Shown in pieces: positions 43,681 to 52,824 of a stretch of DNA of 64,000 bases. The translations under genes were made by a program, and so were the position numbers. The DNA is taken from assembly GCF_001280305.1 (NCBI RefSeq), contig NZ_CP012623.1, forward strand, positions 3,658,001 to 3,722,000. The letters run 5' to 3'. This stretch comes from Hymenobacter sp. DG25A. GTDB taxonomy: Bacteria > Bacteroidota > Bacteroidia > Cytophagales > Hymenobacteraceae. Below the pieces are notes generated by a model. It saw only the letters and a program-made list of their open reading frames with translations, was not told the DNA's origin and made no database searches. Numbering within the stretch: position 1 is the stretch's first letter; each line of letters starts with the position of its first letter.

Positions 43681-43790
43681 GTTCGTTGAAAGAAAAACGC
43701 TGCAAGCCGACTACTTTACGCGGAAAAGCCCGATATTTTCCGGGGCGCAGCCATTTTGTTGCGCCAGGCTGCAACTCGCTTTTCTGGGGT

Positions 43791-45794
43791 ATGATCTTCT
43801 CTGATGCACAACGCGCCGTGCTGCGCGCCTTGGCCGATACCTTTATTCCGGCAGTAGCCGGTCATGCGGAGCAAACGGAGTATTGGCTGCGCGCCGGCTC
43901 CGAGGGTGTAGATCTGGATAAGGTGGCCGAGGTTTTGTCCGGGCAGCCCACGGCGGCTCAGCAGGAATTCCGCCAGCTGCTTACCCTGCTCGATACCCCC
44001 GCGCTGGGCCTGACGTGGTTTGGGCCGCTGCGCCCTTTCACCCATCTGCCGCCGGCGCAGCGGGAGAAAATGCTGCAAAGCTGGGCCCAGAGCAACGTGC
44101 CGCAGTTACGCAAAGGCTTTCAGGCCCTGCGCAAGCTGTTTTCCTTTCTGTTTTATGGCGATGCGCCCGCTACCGGCCCCAACCCCGTGTGGGCCGCCAT
44201 TGGCTACCCCGGTCCGCAGCCCGATGATGCGCCGGTAGACACCCCCAGGCCCATCCGCACGCTGCGGCCCACCACCGATACCACCCTGGATTGCGACGTG
44301 TTGATTATTGGCAGCGGCGCCGGGGGCGGCGTAGTGGCCGGGGAGCTGGCCGCCGCCGGCTACGATGTGCTGGTGGTGGAAAAAGGCCCGTACTTCCACG
44401 GCTTCGACTTCACGCAGCGGGAAGTGGATATGCTGGGCAAGCTCTATGATGCCAAAGGCGCGCTGGCTACGCAGGATGGCGGCATAGCCCTGCTGGCGGG
44501 CAGCTGCCTGGGGGGGGGCACCACCATAAACTGGGCCGGCGCCTTCCGCACCCCCGATTATATTCTGCAGGAATGGGCTCGCGAGCACGAGGTGCCGCAC
44601 TTCACTTCCCTGGAATTCAAGAAAAGCCTGGATGCCGTGAGCCGGGCGCTCAGCGTGAACATAGAATACACCCGCCACAACGGCCAGAACCAGGCGCTTT
44701 GGGACGGCTCTACCCGGCTGGGGCAGGAAGTGAAGCTGATTCCCCGCAACGAAAAAGGCCTTACTGATTCAGAGGAACATTTCCGCAGTCTGGGCTTTAG
44801 TCCCCTCGGCGACCGGCACGCCATCAAGCAGGGCACCCTGAATACCTACCTGCAGCAAGCCTTCAACGACGGCGCCCGCTTCCTCTGCGATACGCAGGTG
44901 GAGCGCGTGCTGGTACGCGAGGGCCAGGCCGCCGGCGCCGAAGCCGTGTATACACCCGCCGATGGCCCGCCGGTGCACATTATGGTGCGGGCGCGCCGCG
45001 TGGTGGTAGCCGGGGGCTCTATTCAAACGCCGGCGCTGCTGTTGCGTAGCGGGCTGCGCCACCCGCATCTGGGGCGGCACCTGCACCTGCATCCCACGGT
45101 GGCCGTTTCCGGGTTGTATTCGCACCTGATGGAGCCCTGGTTTGGGCCGATGATGTCGGTGGTGAATGATGGCTATACCATGCTGCACGGCACCAACTTC
45201 GGCGCCAAGCTGGAAACACCGCCCGCCCACCCAGGCCTGATGGCCATGGTGCTGCCCTGGCTCTCCGGGGAGCAGCACAAGCAGATGATGCTGCAGGCCG
45301 CCCGTATGGGCCACTTTATTGTACTCACCCGCGACCGGGACGGGGGCCGCGTGAGCGTAGATAAGCAGGGTGCCCCATGCATCGACTATACCCTCAGTGA
45401 GTTTGACCGGGCCAATATGCTGCAGGGCATACGCGCCGCCGCTGAAATTCATGCGGCGGCCGGAGCCCGGGAAGTGTATCTGCCGCACGGCACCCTGCCC
45501 ACGGTGAAAGCACAGGATGGGAAGATTCTCAACCCTGAGGTGCTGGACCGGCTGCCGCATCTGGGGTGGCGGGCCAATCAGTTTGGGCTATACAGCGCCC
45601 ACCAGATGAGCACCTGCCGTATGGGCGGCAACGCCGCCACGCACCCCATTGGGCCAAACGGGGAAACCCGCGAGGTGAAAAACCTCTTCGTAGCCGATGC
45701 CTCGGCTTTTCCGGCCTGCAGCGGCGTGAACCCCATGCTGACCATTATGGCGCTGGCCCATTACACGGCGCAGCAGTTGAAAAGTGGAGCGTAA
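43791..45794 (+). CDS. GMC oxidoreductase, long-chain alcohol oxidase-like
   Basis: 667 aa from the ATG at 43791. The first 150 residues (MIFSDAQRAVLRALADTFIPA, PALGLTWFGPLRPF) resemble gluconate-dehydrogenase subunit-3-like helices fused to a GMC flavoprotein, the layout of long-chain alcohol oxidases. FAD motif IIGSGAGGGVVAGELAAAGYDVLVVEKG near 170; LGGGTTINWAGAFRTP; C-terminal HQMSTCRMGG and GVNPMLTIMALAHYTA. Predicted to oxidise alcohols, perhaps feeding the adjacent aldehyde dehydrogenase. Confidence 0.88.
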   Translation: MIFSDAQRAVLRALADTFIPAVAGHAEQTEYWLRAGSEGVDLDKVAEVLSGQPTAAQQEFRQLLTLLDTPALGLTWFGPLRPFTHLPPAQREKMLQSWAQSNVPQLRKGFQALRKLFSFLFYGDAPATGPNPVWAAIGYPGPQPDDAPVDTPRPIRTLRPTTDTTLDCDVLIIGSGAGGGVVAGELAAAGYDVLVVEKGPYFHGFDFTQREVDMLGKLYDAKGALATQDGGIALLAGSCLGGGTTINWAGAFRTPDYILQEWAREHEVPHFTSLEFKKSLDAVSRALSVNIEYTRHNGQNQALWDGSTRLGQEVKLIPRNEKGLTDSEEHFRSLGFSPLGDRHAIKQGTLNTYLQQAFNDGARFLCDTQVERVLVREGQAAGAEAVYTPADGPPVHIMVRARRVVVAGGSIQTPALLLRSGLRHPHLGRHLHLHPTVAVSGLYSHLMEPWFGPMMSVVNDGYTMLHGTNFGAKLETPPAHPGLMAMVLPWLSGEQHKQMMLQAARMGHFIVLTRDRDGGRVSVDKQGAPCIDYTLSEFDRANMLQGIRAAAEIHAAAGAREVYLPHGTLPTVKAQDGKILNPEVLDRLPHLGWRANQFGLYSAHQMSTCRMGGNAATHPIGPNGETREVKNLFVADASAFPACSGVNPMLTIMALAHYTAQQLKSGA

Positions 45795-45918
45795 GCAGCA
45801 GAAGGTAGTAGTAAAGATTTAATCCGATGCAGGTATAGGATTATTCCGGAAGGTTTGGTAAATATTGCATTCAGGAAAGATAGAATCTGCCTGAATGCGC
45901 CCTTTTACTACCTCCTCT

Positions 45919-46365
45919 ATGAAAACAACCTTTACTTCTACTGCCTGCGGGCTGTTGTTGCTGGCCATGGTATCCTCGGGGTGCGTGCGCTTCAGCATTT
46001 ATCTACCGGATAGCGCCTTTGAGGCCGTAAAGCCGGAAGAAAAGCCGGCAGAGCCCAAAAGCCCGGCGCGCGACCTGACCAACGCCATGACGGAAGAGCT
46101 GAAGCTGGAGCCCGGGCAGCAGGGGCGCATTCATGAAATTCTGCACACTACGCTGCAAAAAGCCCGGGCCGCCCGCACCCTCTACGCCGATAACCCTATG
46201 GCTATGAACACGGCCCTGCGCCGCATCAATGCCGACTCGGAGCGGCAGCTGCGGGCGGCGCTTTCCTTGGCTCAATACCAGCAATACATGAGTGGGCGGC
46301 AAAAACTGCAGGCACGTATGCAGGCCAAAGCCTCGCCCATGCCTGCGGCGCCCATCACACAGTAA
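45919..46365 (+). CDS. Small lipoprotein, Spy/LTxxQ-like (copy 1)
   Basis: 148 aa from the ATG at 45919. Lipoprotein signal ending VSSGC. Helical mature part: RDLTNAMTEELKLEPGQQGRIHEIL and SERQLRAALSLAQYQQYMSGRQKLQARMQ. The same pattern (RDL...MxEEL.L...Q, then a C-terminal LS..QYQQY) is in the next gene, so they are tandem paralogues. Envelope-stress chaperone-like role is inferred only. Confidence 0.7.
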   Translation: MKTTFTSTACGLLLLAMVSSGCVRFSIYLPDSAFEAVKPEEKPAEPKSPARDLTNAMTEELKLEPGQQGRIHEILHTTLQKARAARTLYADNPMAMNTALRRINADSERQLRAALSLAQYQQYMSGRQKLQARMQAKASPMPAAPITQ

Positions 46366-46461
46366 AGACGGGGCCGGGGCCCAAGGGCTACAAAAGATAG
46401 GGACCAGTAAGCCTTTGGCGCGGATTTCGCGTATGCAGGGGCGCACGCTTATCCCTTATCC

Positions 46462-46896
46462 ATGTCTGCCGCCCGTTTTTTGCTGTTGCTGGCCGTTTGT
46501 GCCCCGCTTGTTTTTAGTAACTGTGCCCGTCGGAATAAGGCCGAAACCCCAGCCAAGACGGCGGCCGTGGCCGAGCCCGTGCGCCCCGCCGCGCCTATTG
46601 CCCGTACTGCCGCCCGCGACCTGGCCTCGGTGATGGGCGAGGAGCTGCAGCTCAGCAATGAGCAGCAGGCGCAGGTGCGGGTCCTGTTAAAATCCACGGT
46701 GCAGCAGGTAAACGCGGCCCGACAGCAATTCCCCAACGACCGCGCCGCCCTCACCACCGAGCTTAAGCGCATCAACGCCGAGTCGGAAAATCAGCTGAAG
46801 CAATTATTTACACCCGAGCAGTTCAAGCAGTATCAGCTGAAAAAGCGTGATATCCAGGCTAAAATGCAGGCCCGCAAGGCCGGCGGCGAGAAATAG
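46462..46896 (+). CDS. Small lipoprotein, Spy/LTxxQ-like (copy 2)
   Basis: 144 aa. Signal with a lipobox-like VFSNC. Shares with copy 1 RDLASVMGEELQLSNEQQAQVRVLL and SENQLKQLFTPEQFKQYQLKKRDIQAKMQ. FTPEQFKQY is close to the LTxEQ signature. Lys/Gln-rich and highly helical. It is 96 bp after copy 1. Confidence 0.7.
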   Translation: MSAARFLLLLAVCAPLVFSNCARRNKAETPAKTAAVAEPVRPAAPIARTAARDLASVMGEELQLSNEQQAQVRVLLKSTVQQVNAARQQFPNDRAALTTELKRINAESENQLKQLFTPEQFKQYQLKKRDIQAKMQARKAGGEK

Positions 46897-46970
46897 CCGC
46901 AGCTACTGGTAAACTTAAGCCCTAGGGCTGCGTTTGCGGAATTCAGCGGCCAGCATGCCGCCTCCTGCTT

Positions 46971-48074
46971 ATGCGTTTTCAGTCCTATACCCTCCGTTTC
47001 AATCCCCGCCTCAGCCTGAACGAGGCCGGCAAACACGTACGCGACGGCCTCTCCACCGCCTTGCGCACCGGCGACAACCTTTGGCTGAGCTGTGATGAGC
47101 GCACCACCATTGAGCGGCTGCGGCTGGTAGGCCCGCATGAATTTGCGGAGCACACCTCGTACCCCCTCGCCGACTTGTTGGATCTGCCTTCCGATGAAGA
47201 CGAGGAAATTGATATTGAGGGCATGGGCGAGGCCAACCACTACCTCTGGCTGGTGGGCTCCCACAGCCTCCGGCGCAAGCAGCCCGACCCCAACCATCAG
47301 GACGTAGCCAAGCAGCTGGACAAGCTGGCCAAAGTGAAACAGGAGCCCAACCGCAACCTGCTGGCCCGCATACCGCTGCTGCGCAACCCCGAAACCGGCG
47401 AGTACGAGCTGTTTCGGGAAGCGCCCCACCCCACCAAGCCCGGGCATATCCTGCGCGCCGCCCAGCTGCACGGCTCCGGTAAGGCTAATGAACTCACGGA
47501 TCTGCTGGGTCACGATCCGCACCTGAAGCACTTCCTTAAAATACCGGGCAAGGATAATGGCCTTGACATTGAAGGCCTGGCTGCCACGCCGGATGGACGC
47601 TTGTTTGTAGGGCTGCGCGGCCCGGTTTTGCGGGGCTGGGCCGTGGTGCTGGAGCTGCTGCCGGAAGAAGACAAGCATGGCCGCCTGTGCCTGCGCAAGC
47701 AGGACGGCGCCACCGAAAAATATTACAAAAAGCACTTTCTGGACCTAAAGGGAATGGGCCTGCGGGAACTGCGCCAGGTCGGCAACGACATCCTGCTGCT
47801 GGCTGGCCCTACCATGGATCTGGACGGGACAATTGCCGTGTTCCGCTGGCGCGATGCCCTGCACTGCCCCACCGACGGCTTTGTGGACGAAGACCACCTG
47901 AAGCGCCTCTTTGACGTGCCCCACGGCACGGGAGCTACCTCCGGCCAGGACCGCGCCGAAGGCATGGGCCTGCTCGATAAAGACCATATTCTGGTGGTGT
48001 TTGATAGCCCCACCGATGCCCGCAAACCCGAACCCCACCAGGTGCTGGCGGCGGCTTATCGTTTGCCGGCGTAG
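46971..48074 (+). CDS. DUF3616-family protein
   Basis: 367 aa. The start LSLNEAGKHVRDGLSTALRTGDNLWLSCDE and the repeats IDIEGMGEANHYLWLVGSHS, LDIEGLAATPDGRLFVGLRGPVLRGWAVVLEL, and GRDRAEGMGLL-like C-terminal part (SGQDRAEGMGLLDKDHILVV) match DUF3616, a predicted beta-propeller. No signal peptide. Function unknown. Confidence 0.85.
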   Translation: MRFQSYTLRFNPRLSLNEAGKHVRDGLSTALRTGDNLWLSCDERTTIERLRLVGPHEFAEHTSYPLADLLDLPSDEDEEIDIEGMGEANHYLWLVGSHSLRRKQPDPNHQDVAKQLDKLAKVKQEPNRNLLARIPLLRNPETGEYELFREAPHPTKPGHILRAAQLHGSGKANELTDLLGHDPHLKHFLKIPGKDNGLDIEGLAATPDGRLFVGLRGPVLRGWAVVLELLPEEDKHGRLCLRKQDGATEKYYKKHFLDLKGMGLRELRQVGNDILLLAGPTMDLDGTIAVFRWRDALHCPTDGFVDEDHLKRLFDVPHGTGATSGQDRAEGMGLLDKDHILVVFDSPTDARKPEPHQVLAAAYRLPA

Positions 48075-48191
48075 CGCCGCTCGCCCATACAGGTAGCGGC
48101 CTGGTTCTTTCTGCCGTGTGCTAGCAGGTGGGGCACCACCGGAAAGGTGCTTTGCCCACCAACCGTTTTCTAATCCTTTTCTTTGCCACCT

Positions 48192-48719
48192 ATGGCTGCT
48201 TCTTCTGCGCTGGTGCGCACCCCCGAAACCACCCACCGTGTCTACTTTCAGGACTGCGACATGCTGGGCCACCTCAACAACGCCCGTTTCCTCGACTATT
48301 TTCTGAATGCCCGCGAAGAGCAGGTAGCCCGGCACTACGCCCTAAATATGGGCCAGCTGGCGCGGGAGCAAAATGCCAGCTGGGTTATCACCAAGCACCA
48401 CCTGAGCTACCTGCGCCCGGCCCGCCAGGGCGAAATAGTGCGCATTCGCACGCAGCTCATTCATTTCGATAACTCCAACCTGGTGATAGAAATGCAAATG
48501 CTGAACGAGGATAGCCAGAAGCTGAAAGCCGTGCTCTGGTCGGAAATGACATTTGTGAAAGTAGATTCCGGCGTGCGCACCGACCACTCCGATGAGCTGA
48601 TGGAGATGCTGGAGCAGCTGGACGTGGAAGGCATTGACTACGACCCCGATGGGTTTGACGACCGGGTGCGCAGCCTGCGCAAAGAGCTCAAGCGGGCCCG
48701 CTCCGGCGAGGAGAAATAA
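48192..48719 (+). CDS. Acyl-CoA thioesterase (4HBT family)
   Basis: 175 aa. Hot-dog fold thioesterase: THRVYFQDCDMLGHLNNARFLDYFLNAREEQ holds the catalytic Asp and the 'GHLNNARFLDYF' signature; ITKHHLSYLRPARQGEIVRI follows. A Glu/Lys-rich tail of about 40 residues extends the usual domain. Substrate unknown. Terminator 30 bp downstream. Confidence 0.88.
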   Translation: MAASSALVRTPETTHRVYFQDCDMLGHLNNARFLDYFLNAREEQVARHYALNMGQLAREQNASWVITKHHLSYLRPARQGEIVRIRTQLIHFDNSNLVIEMQMLNEDSQKLKAVLWSEMTFVKVDSGVRTDHSDELMEMLEQLDVEGIDYDPDGFDDRVRSLRKELKRARSGEEK

Positions 48720-48748
48720 AGAACCCAGGGCCTGGGTTTGCGTTAAAG

Positions 48749-48784
48749 AAAAACCGGAGCCGCTATGGTGGCTCCGGTTTTTTG
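48749..48784 (+). terminator. Rho-independent terminator
   Basis: AAAACCGGAGCC and GGCTCCGGTTTT with a GCTATGGT loop and T run. Confidence 0.92.
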
Positions 48785-48820
48785 TTCTCTATCCTTCTTC
48801 AACTAAACCTGAAAACAGCT

Positions 48821-49387
48821 ATGAGCATCTTTGGAAACGACTCCCTGAAAGGCAAGAAAATAGCCATTGTAGCCACCGACGGCTTTGAGCAATCGGAGCT
48901 GGAAAAGCCCAAGAAATTTCTGGAAGGCGAAGGCGCTACTACCCACATCATTTCCCTGAAAAGCGGCTCCATTAAGGGCTGGGACGAGAAAGACTGGGGC
49001 GATAAATTCTCGGTAGACAAAGTTATCGGCGACGTGAAAGTGGCCGATTATGATGCCCTGGTACTGCCCGGGGGGCAGATGAACCCCGATGTGCTCCGTA
49101 CCGATAAAAAGGCTGTCAGCTTCATCGGGGAGTTTGTGCGCTCCGGTAAGCCCGTAGCCGCCATTTGCCACGGCCCCTGGACGCTGATTGAAGCCGGCGT
49201 AGTGAAAGGCCGCAAAGTAACCAGCTGGCCCAGTCTGCACACCGACCTGCAGAATGCCGGCGCAACCTGGGTAGATGAAACCGTGGTGGTAGATGGCAAC
49301 CTGATTACCAGCCGCAACCCCCAGGACATCCCCAACTTCAACGAGAAGATTAAAGAAGCCCTGGTAAAGGAAAAAGTAAGCGCCTAG
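48821..49387 (+). CDS. DJ-1/PfpI-family protein (YhbO-like)
   Basis: 188 aa from the ATG at 48821. KKIAIVATDGFEQSELEKPKKFL has the conserved Glu; DALVLPGGQMNPDVLR; the nucleophile elbow AAICHGPWTLIEAG carries the Cys-His pair. Fits the PfpI/YhbO subgroup, described as proteases, glyoxalases or deglycases; exact activity is disputed. Single-gene unit bounded by two terminators. Confidence 0.92.
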   Translation: MSIFGNDSLKGKKIAIVATDGFEQSELEKPKKFLEGEGATTHIISLKSGSIKGWDEKDWGDKFSVDKVIGDVKVADYDALVLPGGQMNPDVLRTDKKAVSFIGEFVRSGKPVAAICHGPWTLIEAGVVKGRKVTSWPSLHTDLQNAGATWVDETVVVDGNLITSRNPQDIPNFNEKIKEALVKEKVSA

Positions 49388-49409
49388 CGCATCTCGCTTT
49401 CTTACTGGC

Positions 49410-49449
49410 AGCGCCCCATCCGTGTTAGCACGGGTGGGGCGCTGTTGTG
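49410..49449 (+). terminator. Terminator hairpin
   Basis: AGCGCCCCATCCGTG and CACGGGTGGGGCGCT pair with one mismatch around TTAG, followed by GTTGTGTTGTTT. Confidence 0.8.
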
Positions 49450-49453
49450 TTGT

Positions 49454-49954
49454 TTAGGAAACCAGGGCCAGCAGCGCCCCGGCGTAGCGGTGGTATAGGA
49501 AGTAAAAGCCGGTATCAAACAAGAGCAAAAAGCCGCCCTGCAGCCACAGGGAGCGGCCAAAGCCCAGCAGACGCTCCGGCCGCTGCGGCGCGCAGGCGCC
49601 CCGCGCCCGCAGCCAGCTGCCCACGCATAAGTACGCCACATCCAGCCCCGCATTCAGCAGTAGAATCTTCTCCAGCGTGTACTGATCCTGCAGGCTGGCC
49701 GCCAGCGTAAGCCCGGCTACCGGCCCCGGTTGCGCCCGCAGTATGCCAGCCACGGCCAGCAGCAGGTTAATGATGTTCCAGCCCGCGTTCATCTGGTGGA
49801 AATAATGCGGCTCGGTGCGGCGGTCGGTGCGGGCCACCAGGTAGCCGCTGACCAGCAGGTTGAGCAGGGCCCACGTGCCCAGCACGGCCATGCCGTGCTC
49901 CGTAAGCAGCTCTCGTTGGTGGTGTAGCAGCGCAAGCGTAGCAGTGGTATCCAT
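49454..49954 (-). CDS. DUF6992-like membrane protein
   Basis: 166 aa, about four hydrophobic segments. HGMAVLGTWALLNLLVSGY, YFHQMNAGWNIINLLLAVAG, LLLNAGLDVAYLCVGSWL and LGFGRSLWLQGGFLLLFDTGFYFLYH are conserved-looking blocks of a Bacteroidota membrane family I know as DUF6992; the family number is from memory. Function unknown. Confidence 0.65.
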   Translation of the reverse strand: MDTTATLALLHHQRELLTEHGMAVLGTWALLNLLVSGYLVARTDRRTEPHYFHQMNAGWNIINLLLAVAGILRAQPGPVAGLTLAASLQDQYTLEKILLLNAGLDVAYLCVGSWLRARGACAPQRPERLLGFGRSLWLQGGFLLLFDTGFYFLYHRYAGALLALVS

Positions 49955-49980
49955 GAGCGTAGCGGGTAAGGCGAAACCAC

Positions 49981-50014
49981 AAAAAAAGGAAGCCCGGCCG
50001 GACTTCCTTTTTTT
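49981..50014. terminator. Bidirectional terminator
   Basis: AAAAAAAGGAAGCCCGG and CCGGACTTCCTTTTTTT, just after the PorT-like gene stop on the minus strand. Confidence 0.92.
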
Positions 50015-50033
50015 AATTAAGTCAGAGGGAGGC

Positions 50034-50732
50034 TTAGTTGTTGATGCCTACGCCTACATACACCTGAAATACACCGTTCTTGATGTTGGTCAGGGCCTGC
50101 GCACCAGTAGTTCTGGGGTCCTTGATGATGTCGTTGAGGCCGGCCGTGTAGCGGCCACCAATGCGGGCGGGGCCTACGCGGGCTTCTACGCCACCAGCCA
50201 GGCCGTAGTCCAGGCTGCTGTAGCTGTAGTCATACACATACGCGCCATTGCTGCTTTGCTCGTTGGAAATTTTGCGGTCCAAGTCACCTTCTTTCACTTT
50301 GGTCAGCAGGGATACCTGCGGGCCTACGTGAATGCTCACGTTATCGAGGAAGTTGTACACCAGCAGCACGGGTACCTGCAGGTAGTCGAGGCGGCGCGTT
50401 TCCGAGGAGGTATTAGTGGGCGTGCCGCCCTTAAAGCCCTGGCGGCTATACAGAATCTCGGGCTGCAGCGAGAACTTCTCGGAGAAGCTGAACTGGGAGT
50501 AGAAGCCGGCGTGGAAGGCTGTATAGTTCTCCGTGTTGGTGTAGTTCTTTTTGTCCGCGCCGCGGATATCGGCAAAGTTTACCCCGGCCTTAATGCCGAA
50601 GCCGCCATTGCGGGAATCGGTGGTGCCTTTAGGGTAGTCTGTGGAGGATAAGGCCCCGCCGGGACGCACCTGAGCCTGAGTAGTAGCAAGGGTGGCAGCG
50701 CAAACAGAGAAAAGGAGCAGAAGCTTTTTCAT
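50034..50732 (-). CDS. PorT-family outer-membrane beta-barrel protein
   Basis: 232 aa from the ATG at 50732 with signal MKKLLLLFSVCAATLATTQAQ. Alternating strands end in aromatic residues: GFGIKAGVNFADIRG, FHAGFYSQFSFSEKFSLQPEILYSRQGFKG, YLQVPVLLVYNFLDNVSIHVGPQVSLLT, GLAGGVEARVGPARIGGRYTAGL. This is the PorT-like eight-strand barrel common in Bacteroidota; only some members belong to type IX secretion. A housekeeping terminator follows. Confidence 0.87.
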   Translation of the reverse strand: MKKLLLLFSVCAATLATTQAQVRPGGALSSTDYPKGTTDSRNGGFGIKAGVNFADIRGADKKNYTNTENYTAFHAGFYSQFSFSEKFSLQPEILYSRQGFKGGTPTNTSSETRRLDYLQVPVLLVYNFLDNVSIHVGPQVSLLTKVKEGDLDRKISNEQSSNGAYVYDYSYSSLDYGLAGGVEARVGPARIGGRYTAGLNDIIKDPRTTGAQALTNIKNGVFQVYVGVGINN

Positions 50733-50860
50733 AAGATATAGTCGTTCGGTGGAATAGGAAGCAGGGGACTGGCCCATGCAAATCATATCCGACTATACTT
50801 AGATGCAGGTAGAATGTTACATATCGTAGATAGGAGGGCAAAAAATACCCCCGATTTTCG

Positions 50861-50890
50861 TTGTGAATGTGGAGGCTTCCTGTATATTTG
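50861..50890 (+). promoter_or_regulatory. tRNA-Val promoter, TTG-N19-TATATTTG
   Basis: TTG at 50861-50863, exactly 19 bp, TATATTTG at 50883-50890, an ideal Bacteroidota promoter. The mature tRNA starts 32 bp later. Confidence 0.75.
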
Positions 50891-50921
50891 ACCTTTCACG
50901 GCCGCCGCCAGTGGACATGTC

Positions 50922-50996
50922 GGGGCATTAGCTCAGCTGGTTCAGAGCGCTACCTTGACAGGGTAGAGGTCACTGGTTCGAGCCCAGTATGCCTCA
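50922..50996 (+). tRNA. tRNA-Val (anticodon GAC)
   Basis: 75 nt cloverleaf: acceptor GGGGCAT pairs with ATGCCTC plus discriminator A; D-arm GCTC/GAGC; anticodon stem CTACC/GGTAG with loop TTGACAG (anticodon GAC, codon GUC); T-arm ACTGG/CCAGT with TTCGAGC. CCA is not encoded. No att-like duplication seen nearby. Confidence 0.96.
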
Positions 50997-51084
50997 CGCA
51001 TCGTTCACGTATCGTTTTTCCACAAGCAGAAGGAGAGAATCTGCTTACGGTTGGCCAACGATACAACCCCGAATCTCGCATAAG

Positions 51085-51112
51085 AACCCGGTCAAATGGC
51101 TGGGTTTTTTGT
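51085..51112 (+). terminator. Terminator of the tRNA transcript
   Basis: AACCC and GGGTT enclose GGTCAAATGGCT, followed by TTTTTTG. It overlaps an in-frame upstream ATG (51096) of the next gene, supporting the later start. Confidence 0.65.
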
Positions 51113-51131
51113 TGCCTTTTTATTTCGTCTG

Positions 51132-52040
51132 ATGCTACCTGTTGCCTGGGCTCCTCTCTATGCGCATTCCTTACCGGCTGGCCATCGGTTTCCTATGCTC
51201 AAGTATGAGCTGCTGCCGGAACAACTGCTGCGCGAGGATATTATCTCGGAAAGCAGCCTGTTTGCCCCGCAGCCCGCGGCAACCGCCGATATCCTGCGTA
51301 CGCATTCCGCTGATTATTACCATCGGCTGGTGCACGGGCAGCTCACGCGCCAGGAGGAGCGGGCCACCGGCTTTCCGTGGTCCCGGCAGTTGATGGAGCG
51401 GGAGGTAGCCATTCTGGGCGGTACTATAGAGTGCGCCCTGCGCGCCCTGCCCCACGGCATTGCCCTCAACATAGCCGGCGGCACGCACCATGCCTTTCAG
51501 GACCGGGGCGAAGGGTTCTGCCTGCTCAACGACCAGGCCGTGGCGGCGCACTACCTGTTGGCCCACCCCGAGCTGGGCATTCGGAAGATATTAATTGTGG
51601 ACCTGGATGTGCACCAGGGCAATGGCACGGCGGCTATTTTTCAGCAGGAGCCGCGCGTGTTCACCTTTTCCATGCACGGGGCTCGCAACTACCCCCACCG
51701 CAAAGAGCACTCTGACCTGGACCTGCCCCTGGCCGATGGCACCGATGACGCCACCTACCTCCAACTGCTGGCCGAAACCTTGCCCCGCCTGTTTCAGGAA
51801 GTGCAGCCCGATTTTGTATTCTACCTCAGCGGGGTAGATGTGCTGGCCACCGATAAGCTGGGGCACCTAGCGCTAACCCGGGAAGGCTGCCGCCAGCGCG
51901 ACTATCAGGTGCTGGAGCTATGCCGCCGCCACCAGGTGCCGGTTGTGGTGTGCATGGGCGGTGGCTATTCTGAGCGCCTGGCCGACATTGTGGAAGCCCA
52001 CGTGAACACCTACCGGGTAGCCGCCGGGCTGTATGACTAA
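51132..52040 (+). CDS. Histone deacetylase-family deacetylase (AcuC/HDAC-like)
   Basis: 302 aa from the ATG at 51132 (MLPVAWAPLYAHSLPAGHRFPMLKY), chosen over 51096 because it matches family starts and the earlier one lies in a terminator. Zinc amidohydrolase of the arginase/HDAC fold: NIAGGTHHAFQDRGEGFCLLND (His pair), ILIVDLDVHQGNGTA (zinc Asp/His), YLSGVDVLATDKLGHLAL, and VVVCMGGGYSE. Likely deacetylates protein lysines or a small acetylated amine. It converges with the polyketide operon. Confidence 0.9.
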   Translation: MLPVAWAPLYAHSLPAGHRFPMLKYELLPEQLLREDIISESSLFAPQPAATADILRTHSADYYHRLVHGQLTRQEERATGFPWSRQLMEREVAILGGTIECALRALPHGIALNIAGGTHHAFQDRGEGFCLLNDQAVAAHYLLAHPELGIRKILIVDLDVHQGNGTAAIFQQEPRVFTFSMHGARNYPHRKEHSDLDLPLADGTDDATYLQLLAETLPRLFQEVQPDFVFYLSGVDVLATDKLGHLALTREGCRQRDYQVLELCRRHQVPVVVCMGGGYSERLADIVEAHVNTYRVAAGLYD

Positions 52041-52068
52041 GCAGGCAGGGGGAAAAGCCCGCCCGTTT

Positions 52069-52779
52069 TCAGGCTTCCTTTGTGATAACAACCTGCCACC
52101 GAAAGGCCCAGCGCCAGCGCAGCGTGTAGTGCCGGATACCGGCCTGCTGCAGCAGGCGCTGCCAGTCCTGCCGCGTAAAAGCCCGTGCTACCGACAGCGG
52201 CGCATCATGCTGTACCAAATAGGAGCCCCCGAACAAGCGCGTCAGCCACTTAATGCTGTGGTAGGCCAGCGGGTGGCGGTGCAAATCATTGATGATGACC
52301 GCCAGTGTGGCTTGTTGTTGCCACTGGCGCAGCAACTGCACCAGCTGCTCATCCGGGAAGTGGTGGCAGAACAGGCTGCAAGTGAGCACATCAAAAGACT
52401 GCTGCTGAAAATCCGTCGCGAAAATATCCTGCTGCTGAAAGCTGATTTCCGGATACTGCTGGCACTTCTCCCGGGCGTACGCCACCATAAACGCATTGGC
52501 ATCGATGCCCGTGAGGGCTACGGGTACTTGCTTGTGGCGGGCCCAGCGGGCCAGGTAGCGGAGCGTATCGCCGCCGCCGCTGCCCAGGTCGGCCAGGCGC
52601 AGGGGGTGATTTTGGGGAAAGCGCGGCCGTAGCTGCGCTAGGGCATGGGTGAGCACGCCGTAGCCGCCCAGGCGGGTGTTAATCAGCTCCAGCTCGTCCA
52701 GGTTTTGGCGCAGGGCATCGGAGGCCAGCGTCAAATCATCCATCAACTCCGATTCGGTAGCGCGGTGGGCGAAATTCAA
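52069..52779 (-). CDS. SAM-dependent methyltransferase of the type III PKS operon
   Basis: 236 aa with a TTG start at 52779; the alternative ATG at 52743 would drop RATESELMDD, which looks conserved in the family. SAM motif LRLADLGSGGGDTLRYLA; GIDANAFM; later VIINDLHRHPLAYHSIKWLTRLF. Class I methyltransferase, third gene of the operon, 45 bp after the PKS. Probably methylates the PKS product or an intermediate. Confidence 0.85.
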   Translation of the reverse strand: MNFAHRATESELMDDLTLASDALRQNLDELELINTRLGGYGVLTHALAQLRPRFPQNHPLRLADLGSGGGDTLRYLARWARHKQVPVALTGIDANAFMVAYAREKCQQYPEISFQQQDIFATDFQQQSFDVLTCSLFCHHFPDEQLVQLLRQWQQQATLAVIINDLHRHPLAYHSIKWLTRLFGGSYLVQHDAPLSVARAFTRQDWQRLLQQAGIRHYTLRWRWAFRWQVVITKEA

Positions 52780-52824
52780 GCTGAAAAAGAGGAAAGTAGG
52801 TAAGAAATAGAAGCGCCTGCGGTA

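Noticed and set aside
51096..51131. Upstream start for the HDAC-like gene
   Set aside because: The first codons fall in the tRNA terminator and the family begins at the second ATG (51132).
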